Source: Paratinospora sagittata
Lineage: Eukaryota > Streptophyta > Magnoliopsida > Ranunculales > Menispermaceae
NCBI GenBank assembly: GCA_035771175.1
Contig: CM069590.1
Location: 58,101,683 to 58,165,682 of the forward strand
DNA length: 64,000 bases
Reading direction: 5' to 3'
Shown: piece by piece, positions 1 through 13,400 of the stretch
How the letters are laid out: every line of letters begins with the position of its first letter
How positions within the stretch are numbered: position 1 is the stretch's first letter
Notes under the pieces: model-generated
Databases searched by the model: none
The model's input: the letters and a program-made list of their open reading frames with translations, nothing else
What the model was told of the DNA's origin: nothing
Translations under genes and position numbers: made by a program

Positions 1-380
1 GATCTACTGAGAAGCAAACAATGAATTGAAGTTCACTGAATATCATATAATGTTGGTTTTTTGGTATCTAGTAGACTGACTGTACTATACATCGGCTAAA
101 TAAAAGATATCCTATAGAATCGTGACTCTTTCATACTAAATGATGCTACACTGAAATCAAATTGAAATGGTTGTGCATCCTTTAAGCTTCTTCTATTAAC
201 AGAAGGAATAAAGGATTTGAAAGTATCCTAATTGGCGTTGCCTGGCTTTTGGAGCCCCCAACGATAATATGACTATGATCATTTGTCTTCCCTTGAGACT
301 GTACTTTCATTAGTTAAAGCTATCAAAAAGAGATTTCCATGGAGTTTATATCTGATTATCCGGATTTATGATTGCTGTAG

Positions 381-2189
381 GTGCATTAAATCCCAATGTG
401 TTGTTGGAGCTCTTCTCAATGTATCGTGATTGGCAGGAGAAGAAGGCAAAGACAATTAGCCAGAAACAGGTGCCTTCTTATCAAAGTTGCGATATCATGT
501 TCTTTTGGGCTTGAGAACAAGTTTTCTAGCACCTTACACTCTAAAACTACTCAACTCAACTAAGCCTTTTCCCAATTATACGGGGTCAACTACATGAATC
601 TGCATGCACCTTTCACTTATAAAAAAACTATCTCTTTAATTCTAATGAGGAGAGAATATAAAACTATTACAAAGAAAAGAAGTTTGTAAAACTCAACCTA
701 ATAACTAGTTCATGTGGCATAGAATGTAGAACTCGAAACATTGAAGGGCGGTGCACAGTAGGTTATGAAGTCCCCCTTAAACAAATGAATGTTATTTGCT
801 ACAATCCTTTGTGTTGAGAACATGTAAGCTAGCAACACTTCTTTTTATGTTATCTGGCACTATATGAAGGAAAAGGACAAATGACAATCACATATGTGCC
901 TGAATAGTTGAAGTTGCTGGATCCTTGTTCAGCTTGGAATATGTGTTTCACAATATCTCCAGAAATAGGATTTTGAAGAATGAAAGAAATTGTTGAGATT
1001 CAACACGTTTGTTTTAGTATCTGACCTTTGTATTTGGATTTCTGTTTAGGATCAAAACAATCTGTCTTCTGATGGAACTTTAGCATTGTTGCATTATGTA
1101 TTAAATTTTCTGAAAGAAAATTCTAGGTCTTGTGATATTGATGCAAGTTTTAATGGATTGTTTCAGGAGGAAATAGAAAACAAAATAGAAGTTGCAGATG
1201 CATTGACAGTTAAACTTCGTCAGCGCTTCAATTACTCTGTATCAGCAATGAGAACCACTGCCCATCATCTATCAGAAGGTATTCAACTCGATTAGTTTCA
1301 AGCAACTAGTATGAAAAAAATAGGGAGCTCTTCTTAGAAACTTGTACCCACATGAGTTTTATATGAACACTTTGTACATACAAAAATGAACACCTCTTGG
1401 TGGTTCCACAGATCAATGTGCCACCTGGATCTTTTGACTCTTTGCCAAAAACTTTCTTCAGAAACCATCCAAGTCCAAATGGATAATAAATCAATCAGGG
1501 TTGTACACTTGTACCTTGGGCTGTACACAATGAATTTTTGACCTGCCTACCCCTCTTTGGATAAAGATTCACAACCATATTTAATTCTGCAAATGAAGTT
1601 AAATGTAGACCAGGAAGATTGAGGCAGGTTGGCAGTAGCTTTCTCTCTGCCGCAACTAGGCCAGGCATCCAGGGGTTGAAAGATGATGTTAACCATGAAA
1701 TAGTTTCACTTAGATGTGAGACGGTTTATATCTGAACCTAGAACAATGCATCATTGTCAGAATTCCTCGAGCTTTTCTTTTATAATTGGCCACCAGAATA
1801 TTGGAGTACCTTTGTCATTCAGAAAGCTGCTTTTGACTAAAACAAACAAGTTTTGATCAGATTTTAGTACCCCTAGGCGCCTCCCTCCTCTCTCTTTCCC
1901 ATCCAAAAAAAAAAAATGGTAGGATTATCCAAAGATGCATCTCTGATAGCTGAAAATATGTGCAGTACAACCATTACAGGTGGAGGTAGGGGAGCTGAAA
2001 GGAAGGCTAACTGAAGTAATAAGCAACTGTGATGCACTTTGCAGGAGAATTGCAGCTGAGGGACCTGAATCACTTCGATCATCTATTAAGCCGTTCTCTG
2101 CAGTGGCTGCTGACATAGAGCCTGGTCATAATTCATCTTCACCCTTTCAGAGAGCCTTAATGAGAAACTCGTCCACCTCTTCTACATGA
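381..2189 (+). CDS. 3' exons of an unrecognised plant protein, partial
   Basis: Three spliced exons can be read: 381-469, 1050-1278 and 1966-2189, ending in TGA at 2187-2189. Each has AG before and GT after (except the last), and the frame stays open across all joins. The peptide is hydrophilic and probably helical, with a motif NPNVLLELFSMYRDWQ in the first exon, a segment rich in E/K/V/L in the second, and a serine-rich end. The first exon starts inside a codon, so the 5' part of the gene lies upstream; I see no convincing exon in 1-380. An internal acceptor at 1164-1166 would remove 39 codons in frame from the second exon. I do not recognise the family and assign no function. Coding status is supported by frame continuity and by resemblance to conserved plant sequence that I recall only vaguely. 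Confidence 0.6.
470..1049 (+). repeat. Intron holding an RTE-type LINE tail fragment (about 545-600)
   Basis: Within this intron, 551-600 reads on the minus strand as the 3' end of plant RTE-clade LINEs: ATG(T/A)AG, a short spacer, then GGGAAAAGGCTTAGTTGAGTTGAG. The same tail recurs at 12128-12175, 24115-24149 and 34528-34560. It is a dead fragment with no coding capacity. Nothing else is seen in the intron. Confidence 0.5.
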
Positions 2190-3541
2190 TCTTGATGATG
2201 ATTTTTTATTTTTTTTTAATTTGTAAAATAATTAGAATATGTTCACTTTCAAAGGAAAATACCAAAGTCATTTGCATATGTTTCTATTCTTTTACATATG
2301 CACGTGCAACTACAAAAACAGCACAGCAGAGCCAGGACAGAAGCACATTCATTGATTATATGGTATAAACAGTGCCAGTTTTATAGACGAGAACATATTC
2401 ATTGATTAAATTTTCCACTCTCTGGTATGCTGGGCATTCTCATTCAATCGACTCTGCTATTTTCATTCTCAGACAAGTTCACCCTGATTAGTTTCATCTT
2501 GAAGCCTCTCTTCAAGAGGAAGGTGCTGTTTGATTCCATTCAAAGCGTCAGTCGTCCTTAAGTGCCTTCTGCTTTTGTTTCTAGCAACCAATCCTACAGG
2601 ATTGATTCAGAGAACCCGTGATAGGCTCTTAATATTGCAGCTTCACCTTAATACTTAGCCATTCAGGCAGCCAATTGAAACTACCTACACGACAAGTTAG
2701 AAAAGGCCATCCAGAGTTATAAGATCTTTGAGATCTTGGTCCCCCAATTAAATGCCAGATCTGCTCTTGGAAAATTCACCAATTTGAATTAAAGGGAAAG
2801 GAATCAAATCAATGTGCCCAAAAGAAAAGCATAATTGCTTGGTCGTTCACTTCCCTAAAAAGAACAAAGAGAAACTGTTCTCCGATGGTTATAGCACAAT
2901 ACATACATGAAATGGATCTCTTCCTTTTCTCTTTTTAATGACTCCATTAATAACCACCATGCCAATCCAAGACGTAAAAATCAAATGAAAGAGAGGAGCT
3001 GGATAAATCAACTGCATGTAGAGAAACCTTAAAGAAGCTGTACAGCTGAGCCATTACAAACTACAGAAATCTACTGCGATTTCTCAATTATCAAAGAAGA
3101 AATATAAGTTATACTACTAGCTTTAGTTATTTGTTCATTTTAATGGCTTTGCACGTGATATGATCTGGATCTACCACTGCTAGATTGATCACGCACAGGA
3201 GTCCCACCATAAAACAATTCATTCATTTAGTTGGGACCAGACCCAAGTACATCTTACCCCTCCACTCCAGGTGTGCAAACTCAAATTGAATTATTACTCA
3301 GATCAGATCTAAAAAAATGCCCAAAAAACAACAAAACGAAGATGAAAGAAGAAAAATTAGATCGAATCATCTCCAGGAAACCTTACAATTGATAACCAGT
3401 ACAACAATTTAACAAAATGAATTATCAGAGATCTCTTAAAACAATACCACAGAACTTATACGAAAACTAATCATTTTTTTTTTCTCTTCAATCTCTTCAC
3501 CTCTAAAAACAAACAAACAATTGTACCATCCACATGTTCAT
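2190..3541. other. Intergenic region between convergent genes
   Basis: This stretch holds the presumed 3' untranslated regions of the upstream plus-strand gene and of the GMD gene. It is AT-rich with only short, unconvincing reading frames. I see no RNA gene, repeat or mobile element that I can support. Confidence 0.5.
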
Positions 3542-4666
3542 CTACGGCTGCTGCTGCGCATCCATATACCCAGCATCAACCAAAACCTTCTCCCTCTTAG
3601 CCAACTCCACATCCTCATCAACCATCATCTTCACCAAATCCTCAAACCCAACCTTGGGCTTCCACCCAAGCACCCTCCTCGCCTTACTCGCATCCCCCTT
3701 CAAATTGTCCACCTCCGCCGGCCTAAAATACCTCTTGTCAATCACCACATGTTCCCTCCACTTCAACCCCACATAACCAAACGCTACCTGCAAAAACTCC
3801 TCCACCGTATGCGCCTCCTCCGTCGCCACCACATAATCGTCGGCCTTCTCCTGCTGCAACATCAACCACATCGCCTCCACATAATCCCCAGCAAAACCCC
3901 AATCCCTCGCCGCCTGCAAATTCCCCAAAAACAACTTACTCTGCAACCCAACCTTTATCCTCCCCACCGCCCTCGTTATCTTCCGCGTCACGAAATTCTC
4001 TCCTCGCCTCGGCGACTCGTGATTGAACAAAATTCCATTACACGCGAACAGCCCGTACGCTTCCCTGTAATTCACCGTGTACCAGTGCGCGGCGCACTTC
4101 GACGCCGCGTACGGAGACCTCGGATGGAACGGCGACGACTCCAACTGAGGCGGCGGCGTCGATCCGAACATCTCCGACGACCCCGCTTGGTAGTACCTGA
4201 CGTTGGATCTGCCGGTGGCGGCTACGTGCGATCGGACGGACTCCAGTAGTCGGAGAGCGCCGGTGGCGACAACGTCGGCGGTGTAGTCCGGGATCTCGAA
4301 GGACACGGCGACGTGGGATTGGGCGGCGAGGTTGTAGATCTCGTCCGGTAGGATGGTGTCGAGCCAGCGGCGCAGGGAAGAGGCGTCGGTTAGGTCGGCG
4401 TAGTGGAGCTTCATGCGCGCCTTGTCTTTGTTGTGTGGATCTATGTAAATGTGATTGATGCGTTGAGTGTTGAAGTTGGAGGATCGTCGGATTAGGCCGT
4501 GGACTTCGTACCCCTTTTGTAAGAGGAACTCTGTTAGGTACGAACCGTCTTGGCCGGTGATGCCCGTTATCAGGGCTATCTTGCGCCGGGGATTATCGTC
4601 GCCGCCGCCGTTGGTCGCAGCGGCAGCGGTGGCAGTGGACGCTGGGGTTTCGTTTTCCGGAGCCAT
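3542..4666 (-). CDS. GMD: GDP-mannose 4,6-dehydratase
   Basis: A single uninterrupted frame of 374 residues. It converts GDP-D-mannose to GDP-4-keto-6-deoxy-D-mannose, the first step of GDP-L-fucose synthesis for cell-wall polysaccharides and glycans, in the cytosol. It is an extended short-chain dehydrogenase: the NADP-binding GxxGxxG motif GITGQDG is at residues 35-41, the catalytic Ser-Ser-Glu at 163-165, and the YxxxK pair at Tyr186/Lys190, followed by the family motif [11 protein letters not shown]. The first ~28 residues are an Ala/Thr/Gly-rich leader typical of plant members and probably disordered. Lack of introns matches the Arabidopsis GMD1 and MUR1/GMD2 genes. The coding region is clearly more GC-rich than its surroundings. 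The start is the ATG at 4666, the first in frame before the leader. Identification is very secure; which paralogue it is cannot be told. Confidence 0.97.
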   Translation of the reverse strand: MAPENETPASTATAAAATNGGGDDNPRRKIALITGITGQDGSYLTEFLLQKGYEVHGLIRRSSNFNTQRINHIYIDPHNKDKARMKLHYADLTDASSLRRWLDTILPDEIYNLAAQSHVAVSFEIPDYTADVVATGALRLLESVRSHVAATGRSNVRYYQAGSSEMFGSTPPPQLESSPFHPRSPYAASKCAAHWYTVNYREAYGLFACNGILFNHESPRRGENFVTRKITRAVGRIKVGLQSKLFLGNLQAARDWGFAGDYVEAMWLMLQQEKADDYVVATEEAHTVEEFLQVAFGYVGLKWREHVVIDKRYFRPAEVDNLKGDASKARRVLGWKPKVGFEDLVKMMVDEDVELAKREKVLVDAGYMDAQQQP

Positions 4667-7483
4667 TTTTTCTGCGTTTCTCTGTGCGTGTGTTTTTGTG
4701 ATTTTGAAGGGTATTTATTCAACGAAGTCGCGTTTTGGGGGTCTAGCGTCTACGGTTTGCGCGCCAATTGTGGGAATGTTTCGATCGGGTGGAACGTAGA
4801 TTGTTGACTCTTGCTGTGGAATGTGATGGAGAGTTATTGAGTGTTCGATTAAATGAACGGAATTTGGGTCCACAGGGGTTATTGTTCCGCATGTAGAGTC
4901 GAGGGCACTGGATAAGTTTTTTGGAGCTGGAAACAGCTTGGTGGTTTTTTTAGCTTTTGTTTGTCGGTGCGATGGTGGAATAGAACCGCAGATCTACTGA
5001 CAGCAATGAAAAAAATATGTATGAAGAGAGAATAAAAATATTTTGATATTTTTTTATTTATGTTTAATTCTAGTGCAATATTAGAAAAAAAAATTAAGAA
5101 ATTTGATAATTTCTTATCTTAGTTAAAGAATTTTATTTTATTTTTTGAAAGCATCTTAGTTAAAGAATTGAATGCTGCAACTAAAATGGGATTGTTTCAG
5201 TTTTTGAAAATGAGAGGGCAATTTTTTAAATGATTTGGCAGTTATGGTAGGTAGGATGCATGGAAACAACAATAGTAAAGAAGGCAAATAATGGAAAAGA
5301 TGAATACAATTCTGTGATGATGAGAATGGTTGTTATAGCTATATGGTTGTACTAGTAATACTTTTATTATTTGGTTGGTTCGGATGGCTTGACATCCGTT
5401 CTCTTCAAGTGAGGTTGCGAGTTCAAAATCTCCCTCGTGAGCTATTATTTGTGGGAAGATCTTTGTACATTTGTGATCAAACTTAGGTCAAATTCAAGTG
5501 GATTAGTTTTGTCGTAAAAGAAAAAATGACATCACTTGAATGTCACTAAACGGTAAAACTAAAAAAAAATAAAAATTATTATTTGAAAGGTTGCAACCAC
5601 AATGGTGGTGACAGTATCAAGTGTAATGCTAAATAAATTCAAATACAAGTTACACTTTGGTGACATCATCCATACTTAAATTTTTTTTTCCTTTGTTGTT
5701 ATGAAACATAGTAAATGATGTTGAAATTCAAGACAAATCAAGTTATTAGAAATAGATTGACATGTATTGTTAGGCCTCTACTTATCGACTATAACTTTTA
5801 AATTTAATGATTTCTAACATTGTATCAAACTCTTAATTTTGTAAAAGGTATTCAATTTCAATTTGAAGAAAAAAATGTCAATAGCAACCTCCTTTACTTA
5901 TCACCTATAAATTTTAAGTTTATTGGCTTTTAACATAATTAAGTATAAACATTGTTTGGTTGATATAATCAGTTATATTGTCAGAGGCAATGATTTTTCA
6001 GTACAAAATCCTAAATTAAGGATTGAAGATTTTGTTTGCTTTAAAACCTAAATTAAGGCCTGAATAGTGTACAAAAAAATAAATATGAGAAAAATATTAC
6101 TCAATAAAATAACACATTAACAAAACTCTTTGGTCATTATTCATAATTTTTAGGGTTTGATAGTCACTAAAACACAAATGATAAATATATTTTTTTCTTA
6201 TTTGTAATGTAATTGTATCGAGGAGTTAGGAAGTACTGCTACAAGGAGTTGTTGTATGTTTGTTTTTATCTTCTTTAGTGTGTGTAAATTGTTCTTGAAA
6301 TAAATGGTTTTTTATTTTTATTTTTTTATTTTTTTTGTAATCTGGGGTATCTGAGTCAGTTTGCAATGCACCAATTAACCCCCAAGGACAAGATCCAATG
6401 AGGAGTGTCTCTCCGGTGGATGTGTCGGCGCCTCCATACGTAATCCACTAGTAAGAGATCATATGAGAGAAAAAAAATTGTGAGTTTTATTGGATCAAAA
6501 ATAAAAAGCGGCTTCAACATCCTTTTCTTTTCTTTTTAGTTGAACAACAAAAGTTTTATATTTCATTGACAAACCTTTATATTTATCTATACTACCATAA
6601 TAAATATACCTAAAAGAGTTTGGTATGCGACTATTTTTGCCAAATTTTCAAAACAACCCCTTTAAACTAATTAGTTATAGGGCTAAAATTATAATTTTCA
6701 GTAGTTAAATAACTTTCATCCTCACCCTTTTTCTATGTATGTTATTTTTGTGCTTACACATAATTTTCCTATTTTACTTAAAAAATTAATAATTTATATT
6801 CTTTTCTACTATTTTCTATTTTCAAATAAAAAAAAAGAAGAAAGTTAGATACATTGTTGAAATTGCATTAGATCTGAAGATTATTTGTAAAAGCAGCTAA
6901 ACAAATTATATATATATATATATCAATTTTTTTTTGAAAGACATATATATCAATTAATTATACGTATAATTTTTTTTTAAAGTAATACGGCATTGCGTTG
7001 TGTTGACTACGTAACCACTCGAATGGTCAAATTGTGGGACTACGGACCGTCACATGCGTCCCCCAAAATACATAAAATTTAATTTAATTCCACACTGCAG
7101 AGCTCTCTATAAACGCTGGAAACCTCTTCCAAAATCTCTGTGTTTTTAGGGTTTATGCTTTTTTTTGTATCTTTCTTTCTTTCTGTATTTTCTCGCATCC
7201 ATTGTATTCATTCATCTCATCTTCTTTGTTTGATTGCATAGAGCTAGAGATATCAATCTCGGTTCCCTAAGAAAACAGGAAAAAAATAAACTTGTTCGGA
7301 TTAGGGTTTTCAGAGAAAGTTCTTTAAAAGGAGTTTTGAAATTTAATTTGGGTTTTGATGCGAATTCCTTTAGTTAGGGTTTACGTTGTGTTTTCTTGAT
7401 CGATCGTAAGATCTCTTCGTTGGTTCTGTGTAACAATAGACAGTAGTCAAAGCAAGAAAGAAAGCGTGTTTCTGACTGTAAAT
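4667..7483. promoter_or_regulatory. Divergent intergenic region between GMD and the CCCH gene
   Basis: About 2.8 kb of AT-rich DNA separates two divergent genes, so both promoters should lie here. Near the plus-strand gene, a TATA-like TCTATAAA at 7106-7113 is followed by CT-rich leader sequence (7150-7230), consistent with a plant core promoter roughly 370 bases before the ATG. A (TA)n microsatellite lies near 6908-6922. A SINE-like fragment is noted separately at about 5380-5520. Nothing else is supported. Confidence 0.4.
5380..5520 (+). mobile_element. SINE-like fragment (tRNA-type B box)
   Basis: The segment contains GCGAGTTCAAAATCTCC, which resembles an RNA polymerase III B box, preceded at about tRNA spacing by a GGATGGCTTGAC stretch that could be a decayed A box. 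A T-rich tail follows. The resemblance is to tRNA-derived plant SINEs. No target duplication was confirmed, so this is tentative. Confidence 0.3.
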
Positions 7484-10400
7484 ATGCGGGGATCGCAGAA
7501 ATCAAAAAGTGTTACTTGGGCTCCAGATGGTATTCTTTGTCAGGTATAACACGACATCTTTGTCAAACTCTGATTTCTTTCTAAATCTTGTTGCGTGTTT
7601 GGTTTCGATGGTGGTTGTTGGAGTTCAAGTTTCATCGTTGCATTCAACTTAATAGTAACCAATTGATTCTTTCTCAAAATAAAAGTTTTATCGGGATAAT
7701 CTAGTTAAGATTTATTTATTATTATTATTTTTTATTTTTTTGGATATCGGATCTTGATCTGATTGAAGCATTATTTGAGGTATCCTTTTTTTTATTTTAT
7801 CAAATTGATTTATTTTATTGTCTTTGGTCCTTCACAAAAATCATTGAATACCGAGGCTGGAATTTGTCAGAATTCCAGTTTCTTCAAATTGTTTTAAGTC
7901 ATTTTGCCCAAAGCAAACCATAATAAGGAAAGGTTTGTCTCATTGATTTTTTTTTTAGAAAAAATGATTAACAGGTTTTAAAATCTCGTGGAAAAAGTAT
8001 ATCAATCATAAAGAAGAAGAAGGTATAAAAACTGTATTGAAATAAAATGCAGGGCAGAAGATATGTAAACAAATTATCAAGAAGAGTTACAAAAACAGGG
8101 AACTTTGGATAGAATCATTGAGTATTGAGGCTGTAATATTGGCACAATTTCACTTGGACACAAACAATAGTGAAGGTAATTAGAGAATGTGCACATCAAG
8201 TAAGAGCTCCAATGACATATTAGCCAAAATGCTGTTCAGGACACCAAATCATCCAATGGATTTTATAGATGTCAAGGGTGCTTTGAACCATGTGCAAATA
8301 TTTTACCATGAAAAGATTTTTGAAATAATTATTCATTTGGTAATCAAAGGGTTCTTTGTGCATTTGGAGGGAAAGTGCGGATGGAAACAAAAGAGAAGGA
8401 AAAAAAAAATATTAAAAGAAGAAAACATGGATTCTAAAATCCTCATAGCCATTATCAAATTCCACTTAGGTTCTCTGCTGATTATGCACAATATTTTAGA
8501 AAGTGTATTGGATAACAATGAACTCATATCCATGGTCATTTCTTGTCAAAAAAAGGCTGATGGCCATAAAGTTGACGATAATAAAAAAAAAAAAATGGCT
8601 TTTAGTGGAGGTAAGTGCTAGAAGTTAACATTTGTACCCATTCACTATGAATGGTATCCTTGCATCAAAGTCTCATAGACTAATAAAAGAAGAAATCTAC
8701 TTAATAATATTTGATATATATTGAAAGAAGCAAGCATGGACATGAAAGCTTATTGAAGGAAGGATACATGGGAAGATACTTAGAGCACGTTTGGCACAAC
8801 GATTTCGATGGCTTTTTGACAGTTTCTATCACAGTAGTTGTTTTTTAGCTTGTTTCTTACTTCTAACTTATCCTAAAAAATATAGTTACATTGCGATTTG
8901 GAGAAGTTGGCCCCTATTAGCTTTTAAAAAGAGCTGCTGTGATAGGAATTTTTTAACTCAAAAAAACAACTTTTGCTTATTACTTTTACCTTTTACGAAA
9001 GTGCTTCTAGGGGTGGCGAAAAATCGAGTTCAGGCAATACCTTATACTAACATATATATGTGTAGTGCCCGAACCTGGCCTGGTTTTACGTTCAAGCCCA
9101 ATGTCTTTGCCCAAACCCAGTCCTATTTAAGACCAGGTTACCCATTTTTGCCCGAATTTTAAATTTTGGAAGAAGAGGCGTGGAAAAAAAAAATCATGAA
9201 GAGTAGTAGTCATAGTTTGGGAAGAAAATAGGCAAGGAAGAAAAAAAAAATTAAAGGAAAACAATTGGGAAGAAGAAGTGTGTGGAAGAGATAAAAAAGG
9301 AAAGCAATTGGGATGAAGAGGCGTGAGAGAGAGAAAAAAAAAAGAAAGTTATTGGGTTAGGACATGTGTAAAACAATAAAAGACATAGTAGTGTTTTCAA
9401 GGCGCCAAGGCGATGTTTAGGCGATTTATTTTTTATTTTATTTTATTTTATTTTTTTAATTAAAGAGACCTTCCTAAACTTTTTAAATATTTGCACAACT
9501 CCCCACCGCTTGCTTAGCATTGCGCCTAGGCGTTTTCTTCCTAAAAGGCCTAGGTGACGCCTTGAAAATACTGAGACATATATGCCCTTACTTAATCCGG
9601 GTTTTTAATCCTATATTTTTTTAACTACTAGGCCCGAGCCCAACTTGAATTTTAATTCGAACCCAACTATAATGCCCAAACCTAGCCCAAATATTGAATT
9701 AGGTTGCTCGAACCCTTTTTATATCGGGTCGGGCAAATTCGAGCAACCAAGTTTCAACATTGCTTGCCACCCCTAAGTGCTTATGGAAAAGCAATTGACA
9801 ACCTGTTTGACAACTATATTTTAAAAGTGCTTTTAGTATCATATAGTTGTTTGTTTAACTAATTAGAAAAGTGTTTTTCAATGAAAAAAACTATATTACC
9901 CTTTAGCCTTTAAAAATTTGTGAAAAAGGTGAAAAAAATAGAAGAAGGCAAGGGTTTTTTTGGGCTAAAAAATTTCTATAACAAAAGCTCTTTTAAAAGT
10001 TGGTAGGGACCAATTTCTCCAAATCACAATGTAACTGCTTTTTTTAGGATAAGCTGAAAGTGACAAATAAGCTAAAAATCAAGTTCTATGATACAAACTA
10101 TCAAAAAGTCATCACAATCGCTGTGCCAAATTGACACTTTTTTCACATTTCTTTCAAGGCTAAAGGGTAATAATATAGTCTTCTCATTGAAAATATTTTT
10201 TTTAATTAGTTAAACAAACAACAATTTGACACTAGAAAAACTTTTAAAATATAGTTGCAAAGTAGGTTGTCAATTGCTTCTCCAATAAGCACTTTTATTG
10301 GAAGCAATTTTGCAAAAAACAAAAGTTACAAGCAGAAGCTGTCCTAAACAAGCACTTGACCAATGGTGTCAGCTTTTGTCTAAGACCAAATATGAATATA

Positions 10401-13400
10401 ATTTAAGTGGTTGAATTTAAATGTAAACTTCATTATGTTTACTTATCTAAGGCCTTGTGTGTAAGTGAGAAAATTGAGATGAAAGCTTAAGGGTTTATGC
10501 ATGTGATTTTTGGGTTCTATAGAAAGGGTGAATGTTGGTTAATTCTTACCTCTATATCAACCTGTCATGTTGTGAGGAATCGGTGCTGCCTACTGAATGT
10601 GTGCACTTTTGAAATGTTAAAAGAGCTATAAAAGTGCATTTGACTCTAAAACTACAACAAAATTTACTCTAGGTATCAAGTAGAGAATGCAACATTAGTA
10701 TAATTTAGTGAGAATATCTTAGTAAATGCAACAATTACAAACTCGGGGAGTCCCAAGATCGAACTACAAGGATTGAGATGGATGACTTAGAACTAAAGTT
10801 GCTTGAGAAAAAAAAGGAAAATATGCAATGGTACTAGAGGAGGGTTGGCCTCAACGCAGTGGTTGAGGTTACTTATAGTGATAATTAAACCAACAATTGC
10901 ATTGCCAGCAAGAAGTTTGACATTTTTAGTTCTTTTCCTGTGTTGTGGAGAAGAGCAAAATCTGTGAGATTTATTTCCTTTAAGAAAAGATGATAATTTT
11001 AGTAGTCGTTTTATTTAGCAGTTACTAAAATTGTAATTATAGCTATATGTGTGCATATCCCTGTATGTCTATATATATGGTATCCCTCCATTTAGACATA
11101 CACAAGAATAAATATCCTTTCTCTTCTCCCGTGGATGTAGGCCATAAAGTCGAACCACGTTATATCTTTGTGTCTTTGTTTTAACATGCAACATTGATAC
11201 TAACATCTTCTATGATATTTTCTCTAAGGAATTTTTTTGTGACACTTGGAGGTCTTAAAGAGGACTTCATGTACTTCATTTAAATATTGATTCCTAGCCA
11301 GACATAACTAGCTATGAACTGAACTCGGGTGAAAAATTAGGATATTTTGCTCATTATTATCCTTATATTTTCAAAAATGATTATGAAGGTTAATTAGTGC
11401 TTTAAAGCCATTTGGATTTCACTATGTATGATATTTAGTCTAAGGTATTGTTTTATTAGTTAGAATTATTCCTACTTTACTATCGTAAACACTTGCTTCA
11501 AGGATAATATCATTTTACTATAGGAAACTCCATTTTACTATAGGAAACTCCAGTGTCAAAGTTGCATGACATTTATCGACATTTCACTGTTAGTTTGTTA
11601 CCATATTTAACTCCATTTTTTTTTTTCCGTTGATGCTTGTGTACCTTACAATGGTAATTGACTTTCATCATTGATGATGATAGCAAGACAAAGTATGTGG
11701 GTTGTAACTTTTGTAGCACATGAGAAGGATAATGGAGGAAATTAGCTGTTAAAATCTGAAGTAACTTTCATTGCTTTGACCCAAATAAGCTTATCATAGT
11801 ATAAGCAATAAACAAATGTTGGATGCTTGCCATATCCTAGCATAAACAAAACTAAGAAAGAAATAATTTGTTTTTCTTGATCACCAAGGAGTAGAAAAGG
11901 TCTCAACAATTTTAAGATGTCTTTTCTTTATCATTTTGCTAAATTTATATAAGTACCCACTGCCTCAAAGGTCTCACAATCATTTGTAGTTGCTTCTCCA
12001 GTCGATATAGGCAGGTGGAGGTTCCTAACTTCTTATGATTCTTTTGCCTAATTGTCCACATCCCACAAAGATGTTAGAGTGTGAAATTTATGTGATTATA
12101 TTACTAGCCACTTTGTTGACTCTATAAGTACGAAACTCAACTTAACTCAACAAAGCCTTTTCTCAACTACATGAATCGCTTCCTTTACTTTGCTCTATGA
12201 AAGGCTGAGTCTACATTTATAGTACAAGTAGTTTTGTCTTTTAATTATTTTTGTCCATTTTCTTTTAGGTATTCCTTTGCCTCAATCATTACCGGGGATT
12301 TTTAATAGGTCATTCTTCTTCTTCCTTGTCGATGCATCTAACGATCTTCATTGTATATGTCCATCCAACCACCTTATCGGTTTTTTCTCATTTTATCTCT
12401 AATTGAGGTTGTTCCTATCATTTTTCTAATATATTATTTTTAATTTTGTCTTTCAATATTTTACCACGTATCCTTCTTTAACATTCACGTTTTTTGTTAT
12501 GGTTAGTTTGTTAATGTGTTGTATTTCTTACTGTCCAACATTTTGTTTTATAAAGCATGGGTGCCTAATAATAGTCTTATATATATTTGAGAAGATTTAA
12601 ATTGAGAGAAAGGAGATATGCTTAACTTAAATCACTGAAAGACAAATGTAACTATTTGTGACTAATGCTACTATTTCTTTTTTCTTCTCATGAGTTTGGA
12701 CAAAATAACCTCAAGGTTTTAAATATCTGGTTCAGCATTTTTAACTGATGACGAGTCAGAAAATAATTTTAAAATGATGTGTAAGTCCCAAGAGATCTAC
12801 ATGCAGGATATTGAATGAATTGGACTCCTTCAGATCAATGGCTTCCAAATTATGCATGTGCAGGGAGCATGCAATTCTGTTATGCATATAGCATACCATC
12901 TTTTGCGGGTCCCTTTTACAAAGCATATTATTGGAATACCCAATTTCTGCACTTCCATTGAATCTACTGATGCTTTTGGAGATTGAAAGCAATTTGACTA
13001 AGGAGGTACAACTGCATGTGACCGTTCTCTTGGGAAAATGTGGTAATTCTACTATATCAATGAACTTGATAAGAAGTTACTAAACTCTTAACAATGAGAT
13101 TCCCTTGGTAAATTGGATCATCCTGAGATTTTCTTGCACAATCCTGTCAATTAAGTTATTATGTGATCTTGAAAATTATGGACTTAATGGCTGTTGTAAC
13201 ATGGTACTATGTGTGGAAGTTACCATGACATCCTGATTTAATTCAAGGAATGATGTACATGACTTTTCTTAAGTGGTAAGGGAGGAAAGAAATTATCAAA
13301 CATGTCCTAAGAATGAACCCTATGGTAGATGATATACTCCAAGATTCAGACATGTTCTCAAGTATTTACCATAACTCATTGCATTGTTCATGAGAGAGCA

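Larger units (their letters stand above)
8785..10300. mobile_element. Foldback/MITE complex with long inverted arms
   Basis: The arm 8790-9000 (starting TTTGGCACAACGATTTCGATG) is an imperfect reverse complement of 9937-10133 (ending in a TCGCTGTGCCAAA-type inverse). A second inverted pair joins 9776-9932 with about 10145-10297. The whole looks like a non-autonomous inverted-repeat transposon (hAT-type MITE by end sequence) that was rearranged or hit by a related copy. It lies in intron 1 of the CCCH gene and is interrupted by the insertion at 9007-9774. There is no transposase frame. The outer boundaries and target duplication are uncertain. Confidence 0.6.

Noticed and set aside
3521..4249. 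242-codon plus-strand frame opposite GMD
   Set aside because: Shadow of the GC-rich GMD coding strand; rich in His/Leu/Arg/Pro as expected of an antisense frame.
8187..8621. 144-codon open frame in intron 1 of the CCCH gene
   Set aside because: Low-complexity Lys-rich peptide with no recognisable domain, no splice partners and AT-driven composition; likely chance or decayed repeat.
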